Shown here: one piece after another, positions 35,725-43,686 of the stretch
Layout of the letters: each line of letters opens with the position of its first letter
Position numbering within the stretch: the first letter of the stretch is position 1
DNA from: Candidatus Brevundimonas colombiensis
GTDB lineage: Bacteria > Pseudomonadota > Alphaproteobacteria > Caulobacterales > Caulobacteraceae
DNA: 64,000 bases
Reading direction: 5' to 3'
Assembly (NCBI GenBank): GCA_029202665.1
Contig: CP119326.1
Coordinates: 2,108,001-2,172,000 of the forward strand
Position numbers and translations under genes: made by a program
Notes under the pieces: generated by a model
The model's database searches: none
What the model saw: only the letters and a program-made list of their open reading frames with translations
What the model was told of the DNA's origin: nothing

Positions 35725-35831
35725 CGTCACCCTCGGGCTTGACCCGAGGACCGGATGTTCCGCCGCATTGCGACAGGGGTGACGCACAGCCCGATCCGCA
35801 CCCGATCCTCGGGTCGAGCCCGAGGATGACG
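35725..35831. repeat. Dispersed palindromic repeat (CCTCGGGCTTGACCCGAGG type), copy 1
   Basis: An element of about 107 bases with inverted ends. The left end reads CGTCACCCTCGGGCTTGACC and on; the right end (35802-35831) reads its inverse, finishing GCCCGAGGATGACG. Each end is itself a small palindrome. It lies just past the tuf terminator. A second copy is at 38733-38840. Confidence 0.85.
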
Positions 35832-35942
35832 GGGGAGGTGGGCGAGGGGGGCTGAACTTTCGCCCGGCGAGCGAGCGGTCTTGCCTGCAACCGGAAATCC
35901 CGGTTTAGGTTCGAAGATGGATGTTAACCTTTCGGTCACTAT

Positions 35943-36077
35943 ATGCGACGCGCCATTCGACTGGGTCTTTTCATCGGCACCGTGATCGGCATGAGCGCCT
36001 GCGCGGCGCAATATGACGCCGGCGGGCGGCCCGTGTCGGGCGCCTATGGCTCGGTCGAGGCGGGGCGTACGGGCTGA
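35943..36077 (+). CDS. Tiny lipoprotein, 44 residues
   Basis: An open frame too short for usual gene finders. It reads as a type II signal peptide: two arginines (MRRAIRLG), a hydrophobic core (LFIGTVIG) and a lipobox MSAC with the acylated cysteine at residue 20. A Gly/Ser-rich mature part of about 25 residues follows (AAQYDAGGRPVSGAYGSVEA). No function is known to me. It stands alone between the tuf terminator region and the CNNM/CorC gene. A clear ribosome site is lacking, so confidence is moderate. Confidence 0.55.
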   Translation: MRRAIRLGLFIGTVIGMSACAAQYDAGGRPVSGAYGSVEAGRTG

Positions 36078-36173
36078 AGGCCGAAGGAAAACGTGGCGTT
36101 GGCCGCCTTCCTGCCCTAATGTAGCGCTGCGGACGCCGAATGTTGCGCCGCGCTGGTCTCCAAAAACCCCTAG

Positions 36174-37508
36174 ATGTTACTCATCGCTATTGCCGTCGTT
36201 CTGCTCCTTGTGGTGCTCAACGGCTTGTTCGCCATGACCGAATTGGCGGTCGTTTCCTCTCGACGGTCAAAACTCCAGGCCCGGGCGGAGAGGGGTGATC
36301 GGGGAGCCAGGGCGGCGCTGAAGCTGTCGGAGGAGCCGACGCAGTTCCTGTCGGCGGTTCAGGTCGGCATCACCCTGATCGGCATTCTGGCGGGCGCCTA
36401 TGGTCAGGCGACCATCGCGGGCGAGCTGGACCGGATTCTGGAAGTCGCCTTCCCGGCGCTGGCCGCCTACACCGAGTTCTTCGCCACGGCCCTGGTGGTC
36501 GTGTGCATCACCTATGTCTCGCTGATCATCGGCGAACTGGTGCCCAAGCGGCTGGCGCTGATCTTCCCCGAGACCGTGGCCTCCAAGATGGCGGGGCCGA
36601 TCTCCAGCCTGGCGATCGTGCTGAAGCCGTTCGTGCTGCTGCTGACCGCCTCGACCTCGGGCATATTGAAACTGCTGGGGGTCAAGGATCGCGACGGCTC
36701 GGACGTGACCCAGGAAGAGGTCGCAACCATCCTGGCCGAGGGCACCTCGGCCGGCCTGATCGAGCCGGAAGAACAGGAGATGATCGAGGAGATCATGCGC
36801 CTGGGCGACCGTCCGGTGCGGGTCGCCATGACGCCGCGCCACGAAGTGTTCTGGATCGCCCTGGACGACCCCGAAGAGGTTGTCCGAGAGGAAATCCGCA
36901 CCTGCCCCTATTCGCGCATCGTGGTGGCGCGCGAGAACGACGTCGATAACCCGCTGGGTCTGGTGCACAAGAAGGACGTGCTGGACGCGCTGTTGACGAC
37001 GGGCAAGATCGACATCGAGCCGCTGGTCGCCGAGCCCGCCTTCATTCCGCAGTCGACCTCGGTGCTGAAGGCGTTGGAGATCCTGAAGGGGTCGCGGGTG
37101 CACATGGCCTTCATCGTCGATGAGTATGGCGCCTTCGAAGGCGTGGTGACCGCCACCGACATCCTGGAAATGATCGCCGGCGACTTCGACGAAGGCCATG
37201 ACGAGGAACAGGCCTGGATTCATCAGCGCGCCGACGGCAGCTGGCTGGTGGACGGCCAGACGGACCTGGACGACCTGGCCGACACCTTGGGCGAGGATTT
37301 CGGCGAACACGAAGGCTTCCACACCGTCGCCGGCCTGATCCTGCATCAGATCTCGCGCGTGCCCGACGAGGGCGAGATTCTGCAGGTCGGCCGATTCGAA
37401 GTCGAGGTCGTGGACATGGACGACCGCCGCATCGACAAGCTGATCTTCAAGGAACTGATCAAGGCCGAGGACGAGCGCGACGCCGTGGCGGCCCATCTGG
37501 AAGGCTAG
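36174..37508 (+). CDS. CNNM/CorC-type transporter (hemolysin family protein)
   Basis: A 444-residue inner-membrane protein. A CNNM (DUF21) domain with about four helices spans residues 1-195; it opens MLLIAIAVVLLLVVLNGLFA and has ELAVVSSRRSKLQARAERGD. A CBS pair follows (AMTPRHEVFWI near 220, VTATDILEMIAGDFD near 330), then a CorC_HlyC domain. Such proteins are linked to Mg2+ or Co2+ efflux; the hemolysin name is historical. The mgtE gene at 17995-19362 shows that Mg2+ uptake is also encoded here. Confidence 0.9.
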   Translation: MLLIAIAVVLLLVVLNGLFAMTELAVVSSRRSKLQARAERGDRGARAALKLSEEPTQFLSAVQVGITLIGILAGAYGQATIAGELDRILEVAFPALAAYTEFFATALVVVCITYVSLIIGELVPKRLALIFPETVASKMAGPISSLAIVLKPFVLLLTASTSGILKLLGVKDRDGSDVTQEEVATILAEGTSAGLIEPEEQEMIEEIMRLGDRPVRVAMTPRHEVFWIALDDPEEVVREEIRTCPYSRIVVARENDVDNPLGLVHKKDVLDALLTTGKIDIEPLVAEPAFIPQSTSVLKALEILKGSRVHMAFIVDEYGAFEGVVTATDILEMIAGDFDEGHDEEQAWIHQRADGSWLVDGQTDLDDLADTLGEDFGEHEGFHTVAGLILHQISRVPDEGEILQVGRFEVEVVDMDDRRIDKLIFKELIKAEDERDAVAAHLEG

Positions 37509-37616
37509 CTGTCGCATTGGCGGGGATAGCGTCACATCGCCCTTGAAATGGCGGGCGGTGTGGGGCATACGCCCCCCTCTGGCGAACGCGCGGCCGGAAG
37601 GTTCGCGCGATTGTCT

Positions 37617-37692
37617 AGGAGTTTAGCTCAGCTGGTAGAGCACCGGTCTCCAAAACCGGGGGTCGTGGGTTCGAGTCCCCCAACTCCTGCCA
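37617..37692 (+). tRNA. tRNA-Trp (CCA)
   Basis: A 76-base tRNA with an encoded CCA end. The acceptor stem is AGGAGTT/AACTCCT, the D arm GCTCAGCTGGTAGAGC, the anticodon loop CTCCAAA with CCA, and the T arm GTGGGTTCGAGTCCC. It precedes secE by 70 bases, the common tRNA-Trp-secE-nusG order. Confidence 0.97.
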
Positions 37693-37762
37693 ATCCCCCC
37701 TGTCGCTTCCTGATGGGACTTCCCATCTGGGGCGACAGGAACAATTGTGTGAAGAGCAACTG

Positions 37763-38062
37763 ATGGCCAAGGCCAAAACTCCCGGCAAGCGGCCCCAGGC
37801 CAATGCAAAGCCTCAGGTCGCTGCGGGCGCCGCCGCCATCACGGTCGATTCGCCCGAGCCCAAGAAGCCCCGCACCAGCCCTGGCCAGTTCATCAGCCAG
37901 GTCCGCGCCGAGGGCCGCAAGATCGTGTGGCCCAGCCGCAAGGAGACCTGGATCACCTCGGTGATGGTCTTCATCATGGTGCTGATCGCCTCGATCTTCT
38001 TCTGGATCGTGGACACGGGCCTGGGTTACGCCTTCCGCTACATCATCGCCTTCGGATCCTGA
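37763..38062 (+). CDS. secE: Preprotein translocase subunit SecE
   Basis: A 99-residue component of the SecYEG channel. A Lys/Ala/Pro-rich start of about 40 residues precedes the conserved amphipathic segment FISQVRAEGRKIVWPSRKET and a single transmembrane helix (VMVFIMVLIASIFFWIVDTG). The ATG at 37763 is used; a TTG lies six codons upstream. nusG starts 13 bases downstream. Confidence 0.95.
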   Translation: MAKAKTPGKRPQANAKPQVAAGAAAITVDSPEPKKPRTSPGQFISQVRAEGRKIVWPSRKETWITSVMVFIMVLIASIFFWIVDTGLGYAFRYIIAFGS

Positions 38063-38075
38063 GAAAGACGCGCCC

Positions 38076-38651
38076 ATGACCGATGCAGCGCCCGCGAAGC
38101 CCGCCAATCCGCGCCACAAGTGGTATATCGTCAACGCCTATTCGAACTTCGAAAAGAAGGTCGCCGAGCAGTTGCGCGAACAGGCCAAGCAGCAGGGTCT
38201 GGAGGACGCCTTCTCCGAAATCCTGGTCCCGACCGAGGATGTCGTCGAGATCCGTCGCGGCCGCAAGGTGAACTCCGAACGCAAATTCTTCCCCGGCTAT
38301 GTGCTGGTGAAGATGGAGATGACGGACCAGGCCTATCACCTGGTCAAGAACACGCCGAAGGTCACCGGCTTCCTGGGCGCCGCGGGCGGCACCAAGCCCC
38401 TGCCGGTCTCGGAACGTGAAGTTCAGAACATCATCGGCCAGGTCGAAGAGGGCGTCGAACGTCCCAAGCCCACGATCCGCTTCGACATCGGCGAGAAGGT
38501 CAAGGTCATCGACGGCCCGTTCGCCAGCTTCGACGGTTCGGTCGAGAGCGTGGACGAAGAACACGCCCGCCTGCGCGTCGCGGTGTCCATCTTCGGCCGC
38601 GCCACGCCGGTCGAACTGGAATACGGCCAGGTGGAGAAGGTCGCGGGCTGA
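38076..38651 (+). CDS. nusG: Transcription termination/antitermination factor NusG
   Basis: Links RNA polymerase with Rho or ribosomes. The 191-residue protein has the NGN domain (KWYIVNAYSNFEKKVAEQL), the central KFFPGYVLVKMEM strand and a C-terminal KOW domain (IGEKVKVIDGPFASFDGSVE). It is co-transcribed with secE and ends in its own terminator, separating it from rplK. Confidence 0.97.
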   Translation: MTDAAPAKPANPRHKWYIVNAYSNFEKKVAEQLREQAKQQGLEDAFSEILVPTEDVVEIRRGRKVNSERKFFPGYVLVKMEMTDQAYHLVKNTPKVTGFLGAAGGTKPLPVSEREVQNIIGQVEEGVERPKPTIRFDIGEKVKVIDGPFASFDGSVESVDEEHARLRVAVSIFGRATPVELEYGQVEKVAG

Positions 38652-38677
38652 GGCCCACGCACCGGTCGAGATTTTGA

Positions 38678-38706
38678 AGCCGCGCCCGAAAGGGCGCGGC
38701 TTTTTT
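38678..38706 (+). terminator. Intrinsic terminator after nusG
   Basis: The 10-bp stem AGCCGCGCCC/GGGCGCGGCT encloses GAAA and is followed at once by TTTTT. It starts 27 bases after the nusG stop. Confidence 0.93.
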
Positions 38707-38732
38707 CGTTGTGGCGTATGGCTCATTCCCCG

Positions 38733-38840
38733 GCGTCATCCTCGGGCTTGACCCGAGGATCGGATCGTCAGCGGCGTTGCGCCTCGGACGACGCATAGCC
38801 CGATCCGCGCCCGGTCCTCGGGTCAAGCCCGAGGATGACG
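38733..38840. repeat. Dispersed palindromic repeat (CCTCGGGCTTGACCCGAGG type), copy 2
   Basis: It matches the copy at 35725-35831 in length, ends and much of the middle, including AGCCCGATCCGC in both. Inverted ends are at 38733-38763 and 38811-38840. It too lies directly after an intrinsic terminator. The remainder of 38652-39015 holds only the rplK promoter and leader; no gene is seen. Confidence 0.87.
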
Positions 38841-39015
38841 GAGTGGGATGGGGCTGCAAGTCCCTGCGTTGCCTTTCCGTCCCCCCTCTGTTACACGCGC
38901 GCCTTCGCTCGGCGGGCCTCGGCTCGCGGAACGTCAAATCCGTGGGAGGCAGCCATGCCGGACCACGGCTCACCGGCCCTGCGTTCGTTCGCCGGGTCAT
39001 TCATAGGAGAGACCA

Positions 39016-39447
39016 ATGGCCAAGAAGATTCTCGGCTATATCAAGCTGCAAGTGCCGGCCGGTTCGGCCACGCCTTCGCCCCCGATCGGCCCGGCTCTGG
39101 GTCAACGCGGCGTGAACATCATGGGCTTCTGCAAGGAGTTCAACGCGCGCACCGAGAAGGAAGCCAAGGGCACCCCGCTTCCGACCGTCATCACCGTCTA
39201 TCAGGACAAGTCGTTCACCTTCATCACCAAGACGCCCCCGGCGACCTGGTACCTGAAGCAGGCCACCGGCCTGAAGTCGGGCTCCAAGCTGGTCGGCCGT
39301 GAAGTCGCCGGCAAGATCACGCAGGCTCAACTGCGCGAGATCGCCGAGAAGAAGATGAAGGATCTGAACGCCAACGACCTCGACGCGGCGGCCAAGATCA
39401 TCGAAGGCTCCGCCCGCGCGATGGGCCTGGAAGTGGTGGAGGGCTAA
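39016..39447 (+). CDS. rplK: 50S ribosomal protein L11
   Basis: Part of the GTPase-associated centre, needed for stringent response sensing. The 143-residue protein has AKKILGYIKLQVPAGSATP, the PPIGPALGQRGVNIMGFCKEFN loop and the C-terminal rRNA-binding domain (REIAEKKMKDLNANDLDAA). AGGAGAGA precedes the start. rplA follows after three bases. Confidence 0.98.
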   Translation: MAKKILGYIKLQVPAGSATPSPPIGPALGQRGVNIMGFCKEFNARTEKEAKGTPLPTVITVYQDKSFTFITKTPPATWYLKQATGLKSGSKLVGREVAGKITQAQLREIAEKKMKDLNANDLDAAAKIIEGSARAMGLEVVEG

Positions 39448-39450
39448 TCC

Positions 39451-40140
39451 ATGGCTAAGCAAACCAAGGCTCAAAAGGCCCGCACCGGCGTCACCCAAGA
39501 CCTGCTGCCGTTCACCGACGCCATCAAGCTGGCCAAGGAAAACGCCAAGTCGAAGTTCGACGAATCCCTGGAAATCGCAGTCAACCTGGGCGTCGATCCG
39601 CGTCACGCCGACCAACAGGTCCGTGGCGTGGTGAACCTGCCGTCGGGTACGGGCCGTGACGTCCGCGTCGCCGTCTTCGCCAAGGACGCCAAGGCCGCCG
39701 AAGCCACCGCCGCCGGCGCCGAACACGTCGGCGCCGAAGATCTGTACGAAAAGATCGCCGGCGGCTTCATGGAGTTCGACCGCGTGATCGCGTCGCCGGA
39801 CATGATGGCCCTGGTCGGTCGTCTGGGTAAGGTGCTGGGCCCGCGCGGCCTGATGCCGAACCCCAAGGTCGGCACCGTGACCCCGAACGTGGCCCAGGCC
39901 GTCAAGGACGCCAAGGGCGGCGCCGTCGAGTTCCGCGTCGAGAAGGCGGGCATCGTCCACGCCGGCATCGGCAAGGTGTCCTTCACGCAGGACGCCCTGG
40001 AAGCCAACGTCAAGGCTATCGTGGACGCTCTGGTCCGCGCCAAGCCGTCGGGCGCCAAGGGCACCTATGTGAAGCGCATCAGCCTGTCGACCACGATGGG
40101 CCCGGGCCTCAAGGTCGATCCGGCCTCGCTGGGCGCCTAA
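39451..40140 (+). CDS. rplA: 50S ribosomal protein L1
   Basis: Forms the L1 stalk that ejects deacylated tRNA, and usually represses its own operon. The 229-residue protein has GVDPRHADQQVRGVVNLPSG, the LGPRGLMPNPKVGTVTPNV signature and GTYVKRISLSTTMGPG at its end. It ends at a strong terminator, so rplJ-rplL, about 5 kb away, is a separate transcript. Confidence 0.98.
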   Translation: MAKQTKAQKARTGVTQDLLPFTDAIKLAKENAKSKFDESLEIAVNLGVDPRHADQQVRGVVNLPSGTGRDVRVAVFAKDAKAAEATAAGAEHVGAEDLYEKIAGGFMEFDRVIASPDMMALVGRLGKVLGPRGLMPNPKVGTVTPNVAQAVKDAKGGAVEFRVEKAGIVHAGIGKVSFTQDALEANVKAIVDALVRAKPSGAKGTYVKRISLSTTMGPGLKVDPASLGA

Positions 40141-40165
40141 GCCTCAGCGACACGTCAGACTGTTG

Positions 40166-40194
40166 AACGGCGGGGAGAAATCCCCGCCGTTTTT
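40166..40194 (+). terminator. Intrinsic terminator after rplA
   Basis: The 11-bp stem AACGGCGGGGA/TCCCCGCCGTT encloses GAAA, with a T-run directly after. It lies 25 bases past the rplA stop. Confidence 0.92.
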
Positions 40195-40198
40195 CCAT

Positions 40199-40230
40199 GA
40201 AAATGGCCCCGGAGAGCGATCTCCGGGGCC
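40199..40230 (-). terminator. Intrinsic terminator of the NTF2-like gene
   Basis: The 11-bp stem GGCCCCGGAGA/TCTCCGGGGCC encloses a four-base loop. Read on the minus strand it is followed by ATTTTCA. It lies 28 bases after the minus-strand NTF2-like gene and back-to-back with the rplA terminator. Confidence 0.82.
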
Positions 40231-40257
40231 GTTGTCGTCTTGGCGCGCGAGGCGGAG

Positions 40258-40767
40258 TCAGTCGGCCTTGGAGCCGTCGAACATGGTGTTGCCGTTGGCG
40301 GTCGCAGCGTCGGGAACTTCCTGGATGACGTCGAAATGTTCAACGATCTTGCCGTTCTCGACCCGGAAGATGTCGATGACGGCCTGCCCCGGATCGCTGG
40401 GCGTTTTCTGGGAATGAACGTGCAGGACGACCAGATCACCGTCCACGATCACCCGATGAATCACCGCGCGCGACTGGGGATTGTCGCGGAAGAAGCCTTC
40501 GAAATATTCGTAGAAGGCCGCCGCGCCGTTCGGGACGAATGGATTGTGCTGGATATAGTGATCGCCGATGTAGAGGCGCGCCGCCTCGGTCGGCTTGTGC
40601 TGGTTGAAGGCCAGTTCGTAGAAGGCGGTGACCAGACGGGCGTTGGCCTCCTCCTGCGACGTGCGGCTGCTGGAAGGCGCCGCCTGTTGGGCCAAGGCGG
40701 CGGAGGCGGGCAGGGCGACCGCCGCCAGCCCGAAGGCGGCGACGGCGGCGATCAAGGACGTCCTCAT
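40258..40767 (-). CDS. Exported NTF2/SnoaL-like protein
   Basis: A 169-residue precursor with a Sec signal peptide (MRTSLIAAVAAFGLAAVALP, cleavage near ALA-QQ). The mature domain is SnoaL-like: LVTAFYELAFNQHKPTEAAR, YIGDHYIQHNPFVPNGAAAF and VDIFRVENGKIVEHFDVIQE-type strands. Such secreted NTF2-like proteins are common near oxidoreductases; no substrate is known. It lies 14 bases downstream of the NAD(P)-binding oxidoreductase and is probably in its operon, under the HxlR regulator. Confidence 0.82.
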   Translation of the reverse strand: MRTSLIAAVAAFGLAAVALPASAALAQQAAPSSSRTSQEEANARLVTAFYELAFNQHKPTEAARLYIGDHYIQHNPFVPNGAAAFYEYFEGFFRDNPQSRAVIHRVIVDGDLVVLHVHSQKTPSDPGQAVIDIFRVENGKIVEHFDVIQEVPDAATANGNTMFDGSKAD

Positions 40768-40781
40768 GGCGTGATCCCCTT

Positions 40782-41390
40782 TCAGTAGGCCGCGGTGAAG
40801 CGGGCGCGGCTGTGTTTGGGCTGCTCCAGTTCATCGACCATGGCGATGGCGTAGTCGGCGAAGCTGATCTTGCTGTCGCCCTTGTCGTCCACGACCAGTT
40901 GGTCGCCGCCGGTGCGATAGGCGCCGGTGCGGGGGCCTTCCTCGATCAGGGCGGCGGGTGAGAAGAAGGTCCAGTCGATGTCCTTCTCCTGGCGCAGATC
41001 CTCAAGGAAGGTGATGCCGCCCTTGGCGATGGGCTTCCACTCGGCCGGGAACTGCGGCGTGTCGAACAGGATGACGCCGGGCGCGACCTCCAGGCTGGCG
41101 GCGCCGCCCGTGACGAGCAGGCGCGGCACGCCAGCGGTCTTCAGCGCGCCAAGCAGGGTTTCGGCGGGCACGTCGAAATGCAGGGCGCTGATGACGGCGT
41201 CCGCGCCCTTGATCAAGGCGGCCAGGGCGGCGGGATCGGAGGCGTCGCCCGCGACGGGGGTGACGCCGGACGCGACGGGGATGGCTTCGGGCTTGCGGGC
41301 GATGGCCGTGACGGCATGACCGCGCGAGGCCAGCTCCTTGGTGATTTCCGAACCGGCGCGGCCGCTGGCGCCGAGGACTGCGACTTTCAT
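40782..41390 (-). CDS. NAD(P)-binding (NmrA/SDR-atypical) oxidoreductase
   Basis: A 202-residue Rossmann protein with G7-ASG10-RAG13 at the start of the fold and a short AIARKPEAIP second strand region. It resembles YwnB/NAD(P)H-binding atypical SDR proteins (GDASDPAALAALIKGADAVI). The frame is open further upstream, but MKVAVLGASGRAG is clearly the start. It is divergent from an HxlR regulator with a palindrome between them, a frequent regulator-target pair. Confidence 0.87.
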   Translation of the reverse strand: MKVAVLGASGRAGSEITKELASRGHAVTAIARKPEAIPVASGVTPVAGDASDPAALAALIKGADAVISALHFDVPAETLLGALKTAGVPRLLVTGGAASLEVAPGVILFDTPQFPAEWKPIAKGGITFLEDLRQEKDIDWTFFSPAALIEEGPRTGAYRTGGDQLVVDDKGDSKISFADYAIAMVDELEQPKHSRARFTAAY

Positions 41391-41403
41391 GGAGAGGCTC
41401 CTG

Positions 41404-41424
41404 TTGGTTTCCAATGGATACCAA
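41404..41424. promoter_or_regulatory. Candidate HxlR operator
   Basis: A 21-base palindrome: TTGGT-T-TCCA-A-TGGA-T-ACCAA. All positions but the centre and one symmetric pair match. It lies between the divergent oxidoreductase (start 41390) and HxlR (start 41445) genes, placed to repress both. Confidence 0.65.
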
Positions 41425-41444
41425 GTGTGGCATGGGGGACGACC

Positions 41445-41861
41445 ATGCAAGACGGCACCTTTTCCACACCTGGTCACCTGGACGTAACCACGACGCGCGG
41501 CGACGTGTTTGCGGCCGCCTGTCCAACGCGCCAACTGCTGGATCGGATCGCAGACAAGTGGAGCACTCTGGTCCTGATCGTGCTGGGGCAGGGGCCGGTG
41601 CGGTTCAATGGATTGAAGCGGCGCATCGACGGCGTGTCCCAGAAGATGCTGAGCCAGACGCTGAAATCGCTGGAGCGCGACGGTCTGGTGTCGCGCACCG
41701 TCGTCGCGACTGCGCCGGTGACGGTGACCTATGCGGTGACGCCGCTGGGCCGGGGGCTGATGGCGTCGATGCAGGCCATGATCGACTGGGCTGAGACCCG
41801 GATGCCGGAGGTGGCGGCGGCCCAGGCCGAGTATGATCGGGGATGCCGCGAGACCCACTGA
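41445..41861 (+). CDS. HxlR-family transcriptional regulator
   Basis: A 138-residue winged-helix regulator. The family block ACPTRQLLDRIADKWSTLVLIVL carries C26, a conserved cysteine that often senses oxidants or aldehydes. FNGLKRRIDGVSQKMLSQTL is the recognition region. It is divergent from the NAD(P)-binding oxidoreductase. I use the ATG at 41445; the frame is open upstream. Confidence 0.88.
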   Translation: MQDGTFSTPGHLDVTTTRGDVFAAACPTRQLLDRIADKWSTLVLIVLGQGPVRFNGLKRRIDGVSQKMLSQTLKSLERDGLVSRTVVATAPVTVTYAVTPLGRGLMASMQAMIDWAETRMPEVAAAQAEYDRGCRETH

Positions 41862-41883
41862 GCGGCGGCTCGGTTTTTTTTAT
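41859..41883 (+). terminator. Possible weak terminator after hxlR
   Basis: A short GAGC/GCTC hairpin overlaps the hxlR stop and is followed by GG and eight T. The stem is only four pairs, so this is uncertain. Confidence 0.4.
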
Positions 41884-41943
41884 CGCAGCCGGCGAACGGC
41901 CACGCTCCGCCCGCGTTCCTGTCGCGACCTTGAAGGGGGCGAC

Positions 41944-43023
41944 ATGTTCGGTTTTGGCGGATTGAGGGGCGACAAGCCCGTGACGGGCGGCGACCCCTGG
42001 AAGGGCCGGCTGGCGTTCGGGGCGGTCGTGCTGGTGGCCGGCTATTTCGTCGTGCAGCTGGTGGTGACGCTGCAGACCCTGTGGCTGCTGATCTTCGGGG
42101 CCATCGTGGTGGCGGTGATCCTGCGGGCCCTGGCCGATCCCATCGTGCGCTGGCTGAAGGCGCCCGACCCGCTGGCGGTGTTCCTGTCCCTGCTGATCGT
42201 GGTGGCGGTGCTGGCCGGGGTGCTGGCCCTGTTCGGCGCCCAGATCGCCGATCAGGTGAACGCTCTGGCCGCCATCGTGCCCCAGGGCTGGGCGCAGGTG
42301 CAGACCTGGATCGAGGCCCAGCCCTATGCCGCGCAGATTCTGGAGCAGCTGCAGAACCTGGGCAGCCGCGCGGGCGAGGCGTTGCAGGTGGCGCAGAAGT
42401 TCGCCCTGGGCTTCGCCGCCGGTGTCACGACGATGGTGCTGGTGATCGTGGCGGGGGTGTTCCTGGCCATCGAACCGGCCAAGTCGCGCGAGGGGCTGCT
42501 GTCCATCCTGCCGATGAGCAGACGGGCGCGGATGCGCGAGGTGCTGAACGCCTGCGGCAAGGCGCTGAAGGGCTGGCTGAAGGCGCAGCTGTTCTCGATG
42601 GTGCTGGTCGGCACCCTGACCGGGATCGGCCTGGCTCTGATCGGCGTGCCGTCGGCCCTGGGCCTGGGGCTGCTGACGGGTCTGGCGCAGTTCGTGCCGA
42701 TCGTCGGACCGATCGTGTCGACCATTCCATCGGTGCTGGTGGCGGCCACGCAGGGGTGGCAGACGGCCCTGCTGGCCGTTCTGGTCCACATCATCATCTC
42801 TCAGCTGGAGAGCAACTTCATCACCCCGATGGTGCAGAAGAACGTGGCCAATCTGCCCGTGGTGCTGGGCATCTTCGCCGTGGTGGGGATCGGCACGCTG
42901 TTCGGCCCGCTGGGGGTGCTGTTCGCCACGCCCCTGGCCCTGGTGCTGCATACGCTGGTGACCATGCTGTATAGACAGGATGTGCTGCACGACCCCGACG
43001 CCAAGGCGCCGGGGCAGAAATAA
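41944..43023 (+). CDS. AI-2E family transporter
   Basis: A 359-residue inner-membrane protein with about seven or eight helices. LQTLWLLIFGAIVVAVILRALADPIVRWL is written here in parts: LQTLWLLIFGAIVVAVILRA, then LADPIVRWL. LAQFVPIVGPIVSTIPSVL and the late ESNFITPMVQKNVANLPVVL are typical of the AI-2E/PerM superfamily. Members move quorum signals or act as Na+/H+ antiporters; the substrate here is unknown. The start is the ATG after AAGGGGG. Confidence 0.88.
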   Translation: MFGFGGLRGDKPVTGGDPWKGRLAFGAVVLVAGYFVVQLVVTLQTLWLLIFGAIVVAVILRALADPIVRWLKAPDPLAVFLSLLIVVAVLAGVLALFGAQIADQVNALAAIVPQGWAQVQTWIEAQPYAAQILEQLQNLGSRAGEALQVAQKFALGFAAGVTTMVLVIVAGVFLAIEPAKSREGLLSILPMSRRARMREVLNACGKALKGWLKAQLFSMVLVGTLTGIGLALIGVPSALGLGLLTGLAQFVPIVGPIVSTIPSVLVAATQGWQTALLAVLVHIIISQLESNFITPMVQKNVANLPVVLGIFAVVGIGTLFGPLGVLFATPLALVLHTLVTMLYRQDVLHDPDAKAPGQK

Positions 43024-43047
43024 TCCGGTCGTCCGAGCGCTGACAAC

Positions 43048-43617
43048 TTGACGCAGCCGCCGCGATCCCCTTTCGAGAGCGGCGCCGAAACGGCGACCGC
43101 CGTCGAGGAGCAAGGACGTGACCCAGGCAGAACGATCCAACCCGCTCGGCGGCGAGGCCTGAGGTTGGCGCGCGTCGGCTCCAAGCGCACGGTCCGGTCC
43201 GAGACCCGACAGGTGGCGGCCTTGCCCTGGCGGCTGGAGAACGGCCAGCGGCGCATCCTGATGATCACCTCGCGCGAGACGCGCCGCTGGGTCATCCCCA
43301 AGGGCGGGCGGATGGTCGGCAAGACCGATCCCGAGGCCGCCGCCCAGGAGGCGATGGAGGAGGCAGGGGTCAAGGGCGACATCGACTGTCAATCCATCGG
43401 CGTCTTCCGCTACGCCAAGGCGACGAAGGATGGCGGGGTGCGCCAGTGCGTGGTCTCGGTCTATCCGCTGGAGGTGCTGATCCAGATGGGCGCCTGGCCC
43501 GAGGCGCATCAGCGCGAGCGCCGCTGGATGAGCCTGGGCGAGGCGGCGGACCTGGTGCATGAGCCGGATCTGGCCGCCCTGATCCGCGACTTCGACGCCA
43601 CGCCGCTGGCCGATTAG
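43048..43617 (+). CDS. Nudix hydrolase with degenerate Nudix box
   Basis: A 189-residue Nudix-fold protein of the DIPP-like group. An Arg-rich start of about 50 residues is followed by RRWVIPKGGRMVGKTDPEAA and QEAMEEAGVKG. Against the classic box, the usual R is Q and the first E position is K, while the EE-x-G core is kept. Relatives in alphaproteobacteria share such changes, so activity is still possible. It follows the AI-2E transporter gene by 24 bases. Confidence 0.78.
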   Translation: MTQPPRSPFESGAETATAVEEQGRDPGRTIQPARRRGLRLARVGSKRTVRSETRQVAALPWRLENGQRRILMITSRETRRWVIPKGGRMVGKTDPEAAAQEAMEEAGVKGDIDCQSIGVFRYAKATKDGGVRQCVVSVYPLEVLIQMGAWPEAHQRERRWMSLGEAADLVHEPDLAALIRDFDATPLAD

Positions 43618-43686
43618 ACAACCGGCGGTCGATTTCGGCTGGTCAGCCCGGAGGCGTCCCCGCGATAAGAGCGGCGGGAGGCTGAT

